DNA of 64,000 bases, taken from NCBI RefSeq assembly GCF_004349135.1, contig NZ_SMFN01000014.1, positions 433-64,432 of the forward strand, written 5' to 3'. Shown here one piece after another: positions 37,961-46,354 of the stretch. The DNA is from Flavobacterium sandaracinum (GTDB taxonomy: Bacteria; Bacteroidota; Bacteroidia; Flavobacteriales; Flavobacteriaceae). The position numbers and the translations under genes were made by a program. The first letter of the stretch is position 1. Each line of letters starts with the position of its first letter. The notes beneath the pieces are model-generated. The model ran no database searches. It saw only the letters and a program-made list of their open reading frames with translations, and was not told the DNA's origin.

Positions 37961-39139
37961 CTATTTAGGCAAAAGTGCCTTTTCGTATGCGTCCGCAATA
38001 TCTTCATCAGTTAAACCGATATATTTTATTAGCTGGGTTTCTGTGGCGTGTTTTGTGATCGACATTATTAAAGACGTTGGAATAATATTATAGTGATTAC
38101 TCGCATAGCTCCTACGCATACAATGTGTAGAAATAGCCTCGTATTTTGGCACTTCTTTTAAAAACTCTATTCCGTTTTCTTTTACTCTTTTTAATACGGA
38201 TGCGTTAAGACCTGCAAGATTGCAAAGAGTTTTTATATTTCGGTTTAGTGTAATTATATCGCATTGTTTCGGAAACTCTTTTAATAATTCTATTGTTTCG
38301 GCCTGCAAAGGAATAACAACGGGCTTTTTAGTTTTTTGCTGGGTTAACCGCAAACGGCCGTTAGAAATATTTGACGGCGTTATACTTAGTAAGTCATTAG
38401 CCCTTTGCCCTACTTCGCACCCAATTAAAAGCCATTTACGAGAGTTCTCTAAATGCTGGGGTAAATCTCTTAAATCTTTGATAAGTTGTAATTCTGATCT
38501 ATCGAGTTTTACAATTTCCCTTTTATCTCGTTTGATCGGCTTTTCGTTGTAGCCTCTCGAAATTGCAACCTCCAAACCTCTTTCTTTGCTGCAATCGTTC
38601 AAAACCGTAATAATAAAACGGGTGTGTTGTATAGCGGTGTTTTTAGATAGCTTTTTTGTACCTATTAAATAGTTTTCAAAGGCTAACATAAAACTTTTGT
38701 TTACGGCCTTTATTTGCGGCCTGCTGGTGCCTATAAATTCAGTAAGCAAAGCAAACGCCCTATTGTATAAATCGAGGGTGTTTTTTGCAAGGTTCTTTTT
38801 TTGATCGATGTAATTCTCACAAGCTCCAAGAAATAAAAGTTTTTCATCAGCTTTAATTTTACCGTTCACAATATCAATAATACTTTTTAGCCATTCAGTA
38901 GTAACAATATTAGTAATAAGGTCATTTTCTACTAAATCGCAAATTTTACGCAATTTTGAATTTATATTTTTTTCGATTGCATTGGATCCTTTTGTTAGCT
39001 GCTTTTCGGTACTCCAATTTTCAGTATCAATTTTTAAGCCCGTAGAGGCTCTAACAATATTATTGCGGCCATTTGTTACCCTACATTGTATTGTTTTATT
39101 ATTGGTGTTCCCTCTTAGTTCAAAAGTGGTGGTTTTCAT
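37961..39139 (-). CDS. Tyrosine-type site-specific integrase
   Basis: A 392-residue integrase of the Bacteroidetes phage_int_SAM_5 type. An arm-binding N-terminus (FELRGNTNNKTIQCRVTNGR), a core-binding domain (KNTLDLYNRAFALLTEFIGT) and a catalytic domain are present. The catalytic set is complete: Arg in CEVGQRANDLL, Lys in QQKTKKPVVIPL, His-x-x-Arg in STHCMRRSYASNHY, His in ITKHATETQLIKYIG with the nucleophile Tyr of KYIG. It should integrate and excise the 33864-39341 element. It sits at the right end next to a series of short direct repeats that suit its arm domain. Confidence 0.92.
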   Translation of the reverse strand: MKTTTFELRGNTNNKTIQCRVTNGRNNIVRASTGLKIDTENWSTEKQLTKGSNAIEKNINSKLRKICDLVENDLITNIVTTEWLKSIIDIVNGKIKADEKLLFLGACENYIDQKKNLAKNTLDLYNRAFALLTEFIGTSRPQIKAVNKSFMLAFENYLIGTKKLSKNTAIQHTRFIITVLNDCSKERGLEVAISRGYNEKPIKRDKREIVKLDRSELQLIKDLRDLPQHLENSRKWLLIGCEVGQRANDLLSITPSNISNGRLRLTQQKTKKPVVIPLQAETIELLKEFPKQCDIITLNRNIKTLCNLAGLNASVLKRVKENGIEFLKEVPKYEAISTHCMRRSYASNHYNIIPTSLIMSITKHATETQLIKYIGLTDEDIADAYEKALLPK

Positions 39140-39178
39140 AGCTTATATTTTTCTAATACAAATATAAGGCTTTAAAAA

Positions 39179-39251
39179 CTTGTGTACGCATTTGTGTATG
39201 CAGTTTTAAGTATTATTGCGTTTTAATGCGTTTTAGGGTGTTTTAAGTATT
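39179..39251. repeat. Integrase-proximal direct repeats
   Basis: CTTGTGTACGCATTTGTGT (39179-39197) pairs with the left-end copy at 33913. Next, TGCGTTTTA (39217), TGCGTTTTA (39227) and GGTGTTTTA (39237) are spaced exactly 10 bases, and GTTTTAAGTATT occurs at 39203 and 39240. Short phased repeats beside an integrase gene are expected for integrase or excisionase binding. Confidence 0.5.
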
Positions 39252-39328
39252 TTGCAAGATCCTTTATTTATAGGACTTAACGCCTTATGTTCATTAGCAT
39301 TAACACGTATTAGTACTTTAATGTGGTG

Positions 39329-39341
39329 TTACAATTTATAA
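39329..39341. repeat. Right attachment-site candidate, inside the SDR gene end
   Basis: TTACAATTTATAA, identical to 33864-33876. It contains the stop codon and last codons of the SDR gene, so integration would keep that gene intact. Confidence 0.5.
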
Positions 39342-40132
39342 TGGTTCATCAGCATTTTTTCATATACTTTATCGGGTAAAATTCTCTTCAAAACAATGGA
39401 GAATTTTTGCATAAAAACGCCCACTTTATAATGAATTTCAGGTTCCCGAGTTTGTATAATATGATAAACTGCTTCCGCCATTTCATTAGGGTTACTACCG
39501 CTATCCACATGTTCATCCATTGTTTTCAATGTATTTCGGTATGGAGTTTCATACGCTGAACCTTTTATAACTGGAGCATGATATCGTCCTGACGCAATAT
39601 TTGTTGCAAAATCTCCCGGAGCCACATTAGTTATATGGACACCAAATGATTTAACCTCCATACGCAATGCTTCTGTAATAAGTTCTAACGCACCTTTAGA
39701 AGCAGAATAAACACTTCGATACGGCAAGCCCATATATCCCGCAATCGAGGTAACATTGACAATCAAACCCGAGCTTTGCGCACGCATTTGGGGCAAAACT
39801 GCTTTCATCACTTCAATTGGACCAAAAAGATTGGTCTCAAAATTATTTTTGATTTCCTGCATCGGAATTTCTTCCAAAGGTCCCGTAATTCCAACACCAG
39901 CGTTATTAATAACAACATCTAATCTTCCGGAGATCGAAATCACTTTGGCAACAGCCGCATGAATCGAATCTGAATCCCGAACATCCAAAGCCACTAGTGG
40001 AAAAACCGAATTCAAAATTCGATCCGGATTCCTGCTGGTTCCATACACAACAAAACCTTTGTGGTGCAAAAATTCGCCAATAGATTTTCCTATTCCTGAA
40101 GAACCTCCTGTAATTAGAACTACTTTATTCAT
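39329..40132 (-). CDS. Short-chain dehydrogenase/reductase (SDR)
   Basis: A 267-residue protein from the ATG at 40132, chosen because it directly precedes the Rossmann motif; longer frames add an unlikely hydrophobic leader. MNKVVLITGGSSGIGKSIGE is the NAD(P)-binding TGxxxGIG, VVINNAGVG is the NNAG motif, and Ser of VNVTSIAGYMG with YRSVYSASKGALE gives the Ser-Tyr-Lys triad. The substrate cannot be deduced; the classical SDR family acts on alcohols and ketones. Its 3' end is the likely integration site of the adjoining element. Confidence 0.9.
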   Translation of the reverse strand: MNKVVLITGGSSGIGKSIGEFLHHKGFVVYGTSRNPDRILNSVFPLVALDVRDSDSIHAAVAKVISISGRLDVVINNAGVGITGPLEEIPMQEIKNNFETNLFGPIEVMKAVLPQMRAQSSGLIVNVTSIAGYMGLPYRSVYSASKGALELITEALRMEVKSFGVHITNVAPGDFATNIASGRYHAPVIKGSAYETPYRNTLKTMDEHVDSGSNPNEMAEAVYHIIQTREPEIHYKVGVFMQKFSIVLKRILPDKVYEKMLMNHYKL

Positions 40133-40237
40133 GGTTATTGCTGTTTGTGATACGAAAGGTCCAAAAATAAAAAAATCCTCCCGAAGGAAGACTACTATTT
40201 GTGTATTTAGAAAAAGAATCTGAAATAAATACAGATT

Positions 40238-40247
40238 AAAAAAAAAT
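40238..40247 (-). terminator. Terminator U-run of the SRP RNA
   Basis: The closing GC-rich helix of the SRP RNA is followed, on the minus strand, by A and about nine U (A run at 40238-40246). Confidence 0.7.
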
Positions 40248-40340
40248 GGCAAGCGACCTACATCGCATCGCTCAACCGCTTACCCTTGCTATGTTCCCAT
40301 CCTGGGGGAGTCTGCAGGAGCTGATCGTGTAGGACTTGCC
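40248..40340 (-). ncRNA. ffs: Signal recognition particle RNA, small bacterial type
   Basis: The minus strand folds into one long hairpin: GGCAAGTCCTACACGATC at the 5' end pairs with GATGCGATGTAGGTCGCTTGCC at the 3' end. The apical part carries CTCCCCCAGGATGGGAACAT and AGCAAGGGTAAG, the Bacteroidetes form of the conserved SRP domain IV that binds Ffh (compare GGAAGGAAGCAG in other bacteria). About 93 nucleotides. It works with Ffh and FtsY in targeting membrane proteins. A perfect promoter lies directly upstream. Confidence 0.92.
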
Positions 40341-40344
40341 GGTG

Positions 40345-40374
40345 CAAATATACAATCTTTTTATATTTTTGCAA
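40345..40374 (-). promoter_or_regulatory. Promoter of the SRP RNA gene
   Basis: On the minus strand TTG (40374-40372), exactly 19 bases, and TATATTTG (40352-40345): a full match to the Bacteroidetes vegetative promoter TTG-N19-TAnnTTTG. The RNA would start about 5-7 bases further, close to the GGCAAG end. Confidence 0.85.
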
Positions 40375-40428
40375 GAGCTTTATACATTAAAAATAACGTT
40401 GTATATTCGGGTATTCAAAATCCAAACT

Positions 40429-41481
40429 ATGAGAAATTATAACTTCCTATCTATCATTTTATTAGGAATCACTTTAACCAATTGCAATCACACAAAAAAA
40501 GGAGAAAATACTTTATTCACCTTTGACAATTCTAAATTTAAGGAACAATATAAGCCACAAGAAGCGCTTTCTTTGGAAATTTTGAACCTAAAAGAACAAA
40601 CTGTAGACAGTATTATTTATTTTGTAAATGATAAAAAAATAGCTTCGACAAAGGGCTTAGAAAAATTAACTTTAGAATTAAAAGACCAAAAACTAGGCTA
40701 TCAAAACCTAAAAGCATTGGTGTATTATGGAGGAGAAAACTCAGAAGCTACCGCTAGAGTAGAACTGGTTTCTGAAATTCAACCTAAATTGTTAAAATAT
40801 ACTATTGTAAATACTTATCCACACGACATCGGAGCCTACACACAAGGTTTAGAATTTTATCGTGATACTTTATACGAAGGAACTGGACAATATGGAAAAT
40901 CTTATTTAAGAAAAACCGATTACAAAACAGGGAAAGTACACAAAGAAATTAAACTTGATTCTAAATACTTTGGTGAGGGAATCACAATTCTTAACAATAA
41001 AGTGTACCAACTGACTTGGAAAAATAATGAAGGGTACATTTACAATGCAGATACTTTCAAAAAAGAAAAAACGTTTACTTATTTCAAACCTATCGAAGGT
41101 TGGGGATTGACAAATGACGGAAAATATTTATATCAATCTGATGGAACTGAAAAAATTTGGATAATTGACCCAAGCACATTTAAAGAAGTAGACTACTTGA
41201 ACGTATACTCTTTTGAAACAAAAATTAAAGCAGTCAATGAACTCGAATGGATTGATGGGAAAATTTATGGGAATGTATACCAAAAAGATGCGATTGCTGT
41301 TATCAATCCTAAAAATGGAGCGGTCGAAGCAATTATAAATCTTGCAGATTTAAAGAAAAAAATAACTCAGTTACCTGATACAGATGTCCTAAACGGAATT
41401 GCCTATAACCCAAAAACAAAGACCATTTTTGTAACTGGTAAAAATTGGGATAAAATGTTTGAAATTAAAGTTTCAGAGTAA
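40429..41481 (+). CDS. Glutaminyl-peptide cyclotransferase (glutamine cyclotransferase family), lipoprotein
   Basis: A 350-residue protein from the ATG at 40429, chosen because a lipoprotein signal follows (MRNYNFLSIILLGITLTNC, Cys19). The longer frame from 40336 would run through the SRP promoter. An N-terminal domain of about 110 residues (Ig-like, strand-rich) precedes the PF05096-type propeller: YPHDIGAYTQGLEFYRDTLY, GTGQYGKSYLRKTD, ELEWIDGKIYGNVYQKD, LNGIAYNPKTKTIFVTGKNW. Such enzymes cyclise N-terminal Gln to pyroglutamate. It is exported and faces the periplasm or the surface. Divergent from the SRP RNA; hutI follows 11 bases downstream. Confidence 0.88.
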   Translation: MRNYNFLSIILLGITLTNCNHTKKGENTLFTFDNSKFKEQYKPQEALSLEILNLKEQTVDSIIYFVNDKKIASTKGLEKLTLELKDQKLGYQNLKALVYYGGENSEATARVELVSEIQPKLLKYTIVNTYPHDIGAYTQGLEFYRDTLYEGTGQYGKSYLRKTDYKTGKVHKEIKLDSKYFGEGITILNNKVYQLTWKNNEGYIYNADTFKKEKTFTYFKPIEGWGLTNDGKYLYQSDGTEKIWIIDPSTFKEVDYLNVYSFETKIKAVNELEWIDGKIYGNVYQKDAIAVINPKNGAVEAIINLADLKKKITQLPDTDVLNGIAYNPKTKTIFVTGKNWDKMFEIKVSE

Positions 41482-41492
41482 TTTTTCTTTAA

Positions 41493-42731
41493 ATGACTAC
41501 ATTAATTACCAATATCAAAGAATTGCTTCAAGTACGAGAAACTTCGATCGCTAAAGTTTCCGGTGCAGAAATGGCGATTCTTCCCACCATCAAAAATGCC
41601 TTTTTAGTACTTAAAGACAATTTAATTGCTGATTTTGGTTCAATGGATCAATTACCGAAAATTCACACGGACAAAACAATTGATGCCACCGGAAAGATAG
41701 TTTTACCATCTTGGTGCGACAGTCACACACATATTGTGTATGCCGGCAACCGAGAGCAGGAATTTGTAGATCGAATCAATGGTTTGACATACGAGGAAAT
41801 CGCTAATCGTGGCGGTGGAATATTAAATTCCGCTAAAAAACTTAACGAAACTTCAGAAAAAGAACTGTACGACCAGTCTAAAGTTCGACTAGAAGAAGTG
41901 ATGCGTTTAGGAACCGGAGCAGTAGAAATCAAATCGGGTTATGGCTTAACTGTTGAAGGAGAATTGAAAATGCTGCGCGTCATTCAACGCTTGGCTCAAA
42001 ATTATCCTATTACGATAAAAGCAACTTTTCTTGGTGCTCATGCTTTTCCCTCAGAATTTAAAGAAAACCATCAAGGCTATATCGATCTTATCATCAACGA
42101 AATGCTGCCTGCAATAGCTGAAGAAAAGTTAGCGGAATTCATCGATGTATTTTGTGAAACCGGCTATTTTACTGTTGCCGAAACGCAACAAATCATGAAA
42201 GCTGGAATTAAATTTGGCTTAAAACCAAAGATTCATGTCAATCAGTTCAACTCTATTGGCGGAATTCAAGTTGGAATAAAACAGGAAGCACTTTCTGTAG
42301 ATCATCTAGAAGTAATGAAACCGGAAGATATTGAAGCGTTGAAAAATACTGAAACAATGCCTGTTGCATTACCTTCTTGCTCTTATTTTTTGAGTATTCC
42401 GTATACTCCAGCACGAGAAATGATCGCTGCTGGACTTCCTATGGCACTAGCAACAGATTATAATCCGGGTTCTACCCCATCAGGAAATATGAATTTTGTG
42501 GTCGCCACTGCCTGTATCAAAATGAAAATGACGCCCGAAGAAGCATTTAACGCAGCTACAATAAACGGAGCGTATGCGATGGGAATTTCTGATACGCATG
42601 GAAGTATTACTATCGGTAAAAAAGCAAATCTAATTATCACGAAACCTATTCCCTCCTATTATCAAATTCCTTATGCTTTTGGTAGCAATTTGATTGATAC
42701 AGTATTGATTGAAGGTGAAATTTTTTCATAA
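41493..42731 (+). CDS. hutI: Imidazolonepropionase
   Basis: A 412-residue amidohydrolase. SWCDSHTHIVYAGNREQEFV has the metal-binding HTH with the Hut-specific YAGNREQEF; GGGILNSAKKL, GTGAVEIKSGYGLT, FLGAHAFPSEFK and HVNQFNSIGGIQ follow, then LATDYNPGSTPSGNMNFVVA with the metal Asp. It opens imidazolone-5-propionate to N-formimidoyl-L-glutamate, step three of histidine breakdown. It starts 11 bases after the glutaminyl cyclase gene, so they may be cotranscribed. hutG, the next step, lies 1 kb downstream beyond a gene on the other strand. Confidence 0.95.
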   Translation: MTTLITNIKELLQVRETSIAKVSGAEMAILPTIKNAFLVLKDNLIADFGSMDQLPKIHTDKTIDATGKIVLPSWCDSHTHIVYAGNREQEFVDRINGLTYEEIANRGGGILNSAKKLNETSEKELYDQSKVRLEEVMRLGTGAVEIKSGYGLTVEGELKMLRVIQRLAQNYPITIKATFLGAHAFPSEFKENHQGYIDLIINEMLPAIAEEKLAEFIDVFCETGYFTVAETQQIMKAGIKFGLKPKIHVNQFNSIGGIQVGIKQEALSVDHLEVMKPEDIEALKNTETMPVALPSCSYFLSIPYTPAREMIAAGLPMALATDYNPGSTPSGNMNFVVATACIKMKMTPEEAFNAATINGAYAMGISDTHGSITIGKKANLIITKPIPSYYQIPYAFGSNLIDTVLIEGEIFS

Positions 42732-42761
42732 AAAAAAAGAGGAACAGTACGTTCCTCTTTT
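42732..42761. terminator. Bidirectional terminator between hutI and the coiled-coil protein gene
   Basis: Arms AAAGAGGAAC / GTTCCTCTTT around agtac, with an A run on the left and T-rich sequence on the right. Confidence 0.85.
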
Positions 42762-42780
42762 AAATATTTTCTATTGGTGA

Positions 42781-43665
42781 TTATCTTAAGATAAAACTTG
42801 TTTTAGAAACTAATACATCTCTGTCAAAAATATTGATAAAATACGTTCCTTTAGCAAAATCTTTTCCTCTTAAATCCTCAGAAACTTGAATCGTTTTATT
42901 TTCATATTTAACATTAGTTAGAAAACTATACGTTAAACTATTTTCTCCAAAGTTCTCTGTTTTCTTATCCCCTAAAACATTGCTTTTACTATCAATTACT
43001 TGAACGTAATACGTTTTATCTCCAGATTTAGCAATTTGATTTTCCGCAATTGTAAAACTAACTCTAAGAACATCAGCTCTACTAGCTTTATCTGTTTCAA
43101 TTTGTTTACCAGAACTACGTAATTTAAAAGCCGATCCTCTTGTGTTCAAAACTGTTAATTTTGACCCTATTTCTACCGCTTTAGCCAATTCTTCGTTTTG
43201 CCCAACCAAAGCTTCATTGTATTTTTTAGACTCTCCTAATACAACCACAGTACTATCACGTTGCACTGTAAGTGTCGTGTTAGCTTTTTTCAAGTTGTCG
43301 TTCTCCGCCATTAAAACTTTCATATTCCCTTGCAAAGCATTGAATTGAGTTCTGTATTTTGACAAAGAAGCTACATCCCCTTTTGATTTACTTAAGTCAG
43401 ACATCAGGTTAACCACTTTATCTCTTTCCAGAATTAACTCATCAGACATTGAAGTATTTTCTGAAATAGCAGCATCATAAGTCGATTTTAGTTCCTGTAG
43501 ATCTTTCATCACCGTTTCTTTTTCGGTCAATGTAGTTTTCAATTCTGTTTTAACTGTATCTGCATCAGAAGTCATTTTGAAAATGTAGATCAAACTACCC
43601 ACTAATAAAATAGCCAATACTGCTACTACCACTTTAAGACTTGAACTGCTTTTTTGATTTTCCAT
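42781..43665 (-). CDS. Membrane-anchored coiled-coil protein, unknown function
   Basis: A 294-residue protein. One N-terminal membrane segment (about 11-30, VVVAVLAILLVGSLIYIFK) is followed by a long heptad-rich coiled coil (about 35-170, e.g. LTEKETVMKDLQELKSTYDA). A compact C-terminal domain (about 175-294) is rich in beta strands (KASRADVLRVSFTIAENQIA, KTYYVQVIDSKSNVLGDKK, GTYFINIFDRDVLVSKTSF). The C-terminal domain would lie in the periplasm. Similar proteins are widespread in Flavobacteriia without a known function. It has its own -7 element at its 5' end. Confidence 0.8.
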   Translation of the reverse strand: MENQKSSSSLKVVVAVLAILLVGSLIYIFKMTSDADTVKTELKTTLTEKETVMKDLQELKSTYDAAISENTSMSDELILERDKVVNLMSDLSKSKGDVASLSKYRTQFNALQGNMKVLMAENDNLKKANTTLTVQRDSTVVVLGESKKYNEALVGQNEELAKAVEIGSKLTVLNTRGSAFKLRSSGKQIETDKASRADVLRVSFTIAENQIAKSGDKTYYVQVIDSKSNVLGDKKTENFGENSLTYSFLTNVKYENKTIQVSEDLRGKDFAKGTYFINIFDRDVLVSKTSFILR

Positions 43666-43691
43666 CTCGTTTTAATTTTTTAATTTATTTA

Positions 43692-43750
43692 CAAATTTAA
43701 CATTATATAACCACCTGATAACGTAAGTTAACACAATTATATTATTTTTG
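43692..43750. promoter_or_regulatory. Divergent -7 elements for the coiled-coil gene and hutG
   Basis: On the minus strand TAAATTTG (43699-43692) lies 26 bases before the coiled-coil gene. On the plus strand TATTTTTG (43743-43750) lies 19 bases before hutG. Neither has a TTG at the ideal distance. Confidence 0.4.
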
Positions 43751-43769
43751 AACAAAAATTATTTTTTTA

Positions 43770-44840
43770 ATGGACAAAATTATCCCGTTTACCATCAAAG
43801 ATCTTGCAAAAATAACCAACCACAGAAGTGGTGAAATAAAATTTGGCGAGAAAATGATAACCATTCCAAAAGATGCAGATCCTACTGATTTTCTAAAAAA
43901 ATGTGAAGCTAAATATGTGCTCTTTGGAATTCCGGAAGATATCGGCATAAGAGCCAATTATGGCAGACCAGGAGCAGCATCCGCGTGGGATAGTGCGATA
44001 AAAAGCATTGCAAACATTCAGCACAATCGTTTTTGTAAAGGCAGTCAACTTGTGGTTCTAGGGCAGCTTGATGTGAGTGAACTAATGAAAAACGTGGAGC
44101 ATCTAGACTTTAATGATATTGATGACCGCTCTAAATTGAGTCAGCTAGTCGATAAAATTGACAAAGATGTTTCGCACATTATATTTAATTTGGTGAAATT
44201 AGGCAAAACACCAATTGTTATTGGTGGGGGACACAATAATTCTTACGGCAATATAAAAGGAACGGCACTGGCTAAAGGCAAACCTATAAATGCAATTAAT
44301 TTTGATGCCCACTCTGATTTTAGAATTCTAGAAGGACGTCATAGCGGCAATGGATTTTCTTATGCCTATGAAGAAGGTTTTTTAAAAAAATATTTTATTT
44401 TTGGTTTGCATGAGAACTATACTTCCAAAAGTGTTTTGGATATTATCAAAAAAACCGAGGATCGAGTGCGCTATACCACTTATGATAGTGTAAGTATTAG
44501 AAAGGAAAAAGAATTTGATCAGGAAATGGCAAATGCTTTAGAGTTTGTAAATGATGCTTCCTTCGGAATAGAAATCGACCTGGATGCCATTCCAAATATT
44601 GCTTGCAGTGCAATGACAATGAGTGGTTTTTCGGTGGAACAACTGAGACAGTTTATTTCCTTTTTTGGAAAAAATAAAAATGCATCCTACTTGCATATTT
44701 GCGAAGGCGCCCCAGATTTAGGAGAAGAAAAAAACAATCACCTAATAGGCAAATTGATAGGATACTTGATTACTGATTTTATTAAATCCAATACAATACC
44801 TCCTATTCAAATTACAAATTCAGTAAGTAAATCGTTGTAA
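43770..44840 (+). CDS. hutG: Formimidoylglutamase (arginase/agmatinase family)
   Basis: A 356-residue ureohydrolase. Metal-binding motifs are intact: GGGHNNSYGN, NFDAHSDFRILEGRHSGNGF, and IEIDLDAIPNIACSAMTMSG. The N-terminus contains YVLFGIPEDIGIRANYGRPG, as in this family. The enzyme hydrolyses N-formimidoyl-glutamate to glutamate and formamide; among arginase-fold enzymes the HutG assignment is supported by hutI close by. It has a TATTTTTG promoter element 19 bases before the start. Confidence 0.83.
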   Translation: MDKIIPFTIKDLAKITNHRSGEIKFGEKMITIPKDADPTDFLKKCEAKYVLFGIPEDIGIRANYGRPGAASAWDSAIKSIANIQHNRFCKGSQLVVLGQLDVSELMKNVEHLDFNDIDDRSKLSQLVDKIDKDVSHIIFNLVKLGKTPIVIGGGHNNSYGNIKGTALAKGKPINAINFDAHSDFRILEGRHSGNGFSYAYEEGFLKKYFIFGLHENYTSKSVLDIIKKTEDRVRYTTYDSVSIRKEKEFDQEMANALEFVNDASFGIEIDLDAIPNIACSAMTMSGFSVEQLRQFISFFGKNKNASYLHICEGAPDLGEEKNNHLIGKLIGYLITDFIKSNTIPPIQITNSVSKSL

Positions 44841-44886
44841 TGGAGCGCCTGCAGGACCTAAAAGTACACACCAAAAATATTAGTAC

Positions 44887-44908
44887 TATCTTTGCAAAAC
44901 TATCTTTG
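44887..44908 (+). promoter_or_regulatory. Two tandem -7 elements upstream of the DEAD-box helicase gene
   Basis: TATCTTTG occurs at 44887-44894 and again at 44901-44908, both fitting TAnnTTTG, 32-46 bases before the ATG at 44940. No TTG box at the right distance; two start sites are possible. Confidence 0.4.
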
Positions 44909-44939
44909 TACCTAATACAAGATAATTAATATCAAAAAT

Positions 44940-46193
44940 ATGTTATTCGAAGATTTATCACTTTCAAAAAGTATACAAAAAGCCGTATTTGAACAAGGCT
45001 ATTTAGAAGCAACTCCAATACAAGAACAAGCAATTCCAATCGTTTTATCCGGAAGAGATATGATTGGTTGTGCCCAAACAGGAACTGGTAAAACTGCTGC
45101 TTTTGCCATTCCTATCATTCATCAACTCCATAGAATTGTAGGTTCGTCTAAAAAAGCAAGTCCAATCCGAGCCTTAGTTATCACCCCAACTAGAGAATTA
45201 GCTGTTCAAATTGGACAAAATTTTGACCAGTATGGCAAGTACACCAACTTAGTTCAACTTACCATTTTTGGAGGAGTTTCACAAGTACCTCAAGTAGAAA
45301 TGCTTAAAAAAGGAATAGATATCCTCATTGCCACACCGGGACGTTTACTTGATTTGGTAAAACAAGGGTTTATAGATTTAGACCATTTACATACACTAGT
45401 TCTCGATGAAGCTGATCAAATGCTAGATATGGGATTTGTAAATGATGTCAAAAAAATTGTAAAGTTGACGCCTAACAACCGACAAACACTTTTATTCTCT
45501 GCAACAATGCCAATTGCAATAAGAGAATTAGCAGAAATGTTTTTAAAAGACCCAGCAACAGTTACGGTTTCTCCCGTTTCATCAACTGCTGAAAATGTAG
45601 AACAACGTGTCTATTTTGTTGAAAAAGGAGAAAAAAGAAATTTATTATATCATTTGATAAAAAACGAAAATTTATCTAATGTTTTAGTTTTTTCAAGAAC
45701 GAAACATGGAGCTGACAATGTTGTAAAAGCCTTGCGAAAACATGACATTGAAGCCGAAGCGATTCATGGAGATAAGTCTCAAAATGCAAGACAACGTGTT
45801 CTTGATGGTTTTAAAAATAAAGAAATCAAAGTTTTAGTGGCTACTGATATTGCCGCCAGAGGAATTGATATTGACCAATTGCCTTTTGTCATCAATTTTG
45901 ATTTACCAAATATTGCTGAGACCTATGTACATAGAATTGGTAGAACGGGACGCGCTGGGAATGATGGTGTTGCCATTTCTTTTTGTGGTAAAGATGAACA
46001 TCAATATTGGAAAGACATTCAAAAATTAATCAAAGTAGATGTAAAAATAGTAAGTGACCATCCTTATGGTTGGCATTCAGGAAGTCCAGAAACTGCCCCT
46101 GCATCAAAACAAGGCAACTCTAATCGAAGCGGTGGAGCTCATAAATCAAGAAAATCAGACGCTTCTAAGCAAAACAAGAAAAGGTGGTACTAA
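44940..46193 (+). CDS. DEAD-box ATP-dependent RNA helicase, RhlE-type
   Basis: A 417-residue protein with all helicase motifs in order: Q motif ATPIQEQAIP, AQTGTGKTAAF, PTRELAVQIG, FGGVSQ, TPGRLLDL, VLDEADQMLDMGF, LLFSATM, then VLVFSRTKHGADN, VATDIAARGID and HRIGRTGRAG. The last 40 residues (from about 380) are Ser/Asn/Lys-rich and disordered, like RhlE tails. It remodels RNA in ribosome assembly or decay, often important in the cold. It is followed by an Hsp20 gene on the same strand. Confidence 0.93.
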   Translation: MLFEDLSLSKSIQKAVFEQGYLEATPIQEQAIPIVLSGRDMIGCAQTGTGKTAAFAIPIIHQLHRIVGSSKKASPIRALVITPTRELAVQIGQNFDQYGKYTNLVQLTIFGGVSQVPQVEMLKKGIDILIATPGRLLDLVKQGFIDLDHLHTLVLDEADQMLDMGFVNDVKKIVKLTPNNRQTLLFSATMPIAIRELAEMFLKDPATVTVSPVSSTAENVEQRVYFVEKGEKRNLLYHLIKNENLSNVLVFSRTKHGADNVVKALRKHDIEAEAIHGDKSQNARQRVLDGFKNKEIKVLVATDIAARGIDIDQLPFVINFDLPNIAETYVHRIGRTGRAGNDGVAISFCGKDEHQYWKDIQKLIKVDVKIVSDHPYGWHSGSPETAPASKQGNSNRSGGAHKSRKSDASKQNKKRWY

Positions 46194-46289
46194 CATCTTT
46201 TTCGACTGTCAGAAATACCTTTTTAACTTTAGTTAAAAGATGCATATAAACATTAACTATTTGTTTTTCAACGTTTTGTGATCTATATT

Positions 46290-46321
46290 TTGGCTAATAA
46301 TAAATTATATCAGTACATTTG
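46290..46321 (+). promoter_or_regulatory. Promoter of the Hsp20 gene
   Basis: TTG (46290-46292), a 21-base spacer and TACATTTG (46314-46321), 33 bases before the ATG. It fits TTG-N17-23-TAnnTTTG; a heat-shock control element is not visible. Confidence 0.45.
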
Positions 46322-46354
46322 ATTTAAGATATTAAAACAATTAAATACAAAATT

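Larger units (their letters stand above)
33864..39341. mobile_element. Compact 5.5-kb integrated element (phage-satellite- or IME-like)
   Basis: The direct repeat TTACAATTTATAA occurs at 33864-33876 and at 39329-39341. The second copy is the 3' end of the SDR gene (its stop codon is inside), so the element seems inserted at the end of that gene. Inside are, all on the minus strand: tyrosine integrase, two HTH/excisionase-like proteins, a primase-helicase fusion and two unknown proteins. Integrase, small DNA-binding proteins and primase-replicase in a row is the core of phage satellites and of small Bacteroidetes integrative elements. No relaxase, capsid, terminase or portal gene is seen. Confidence 0.6.
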
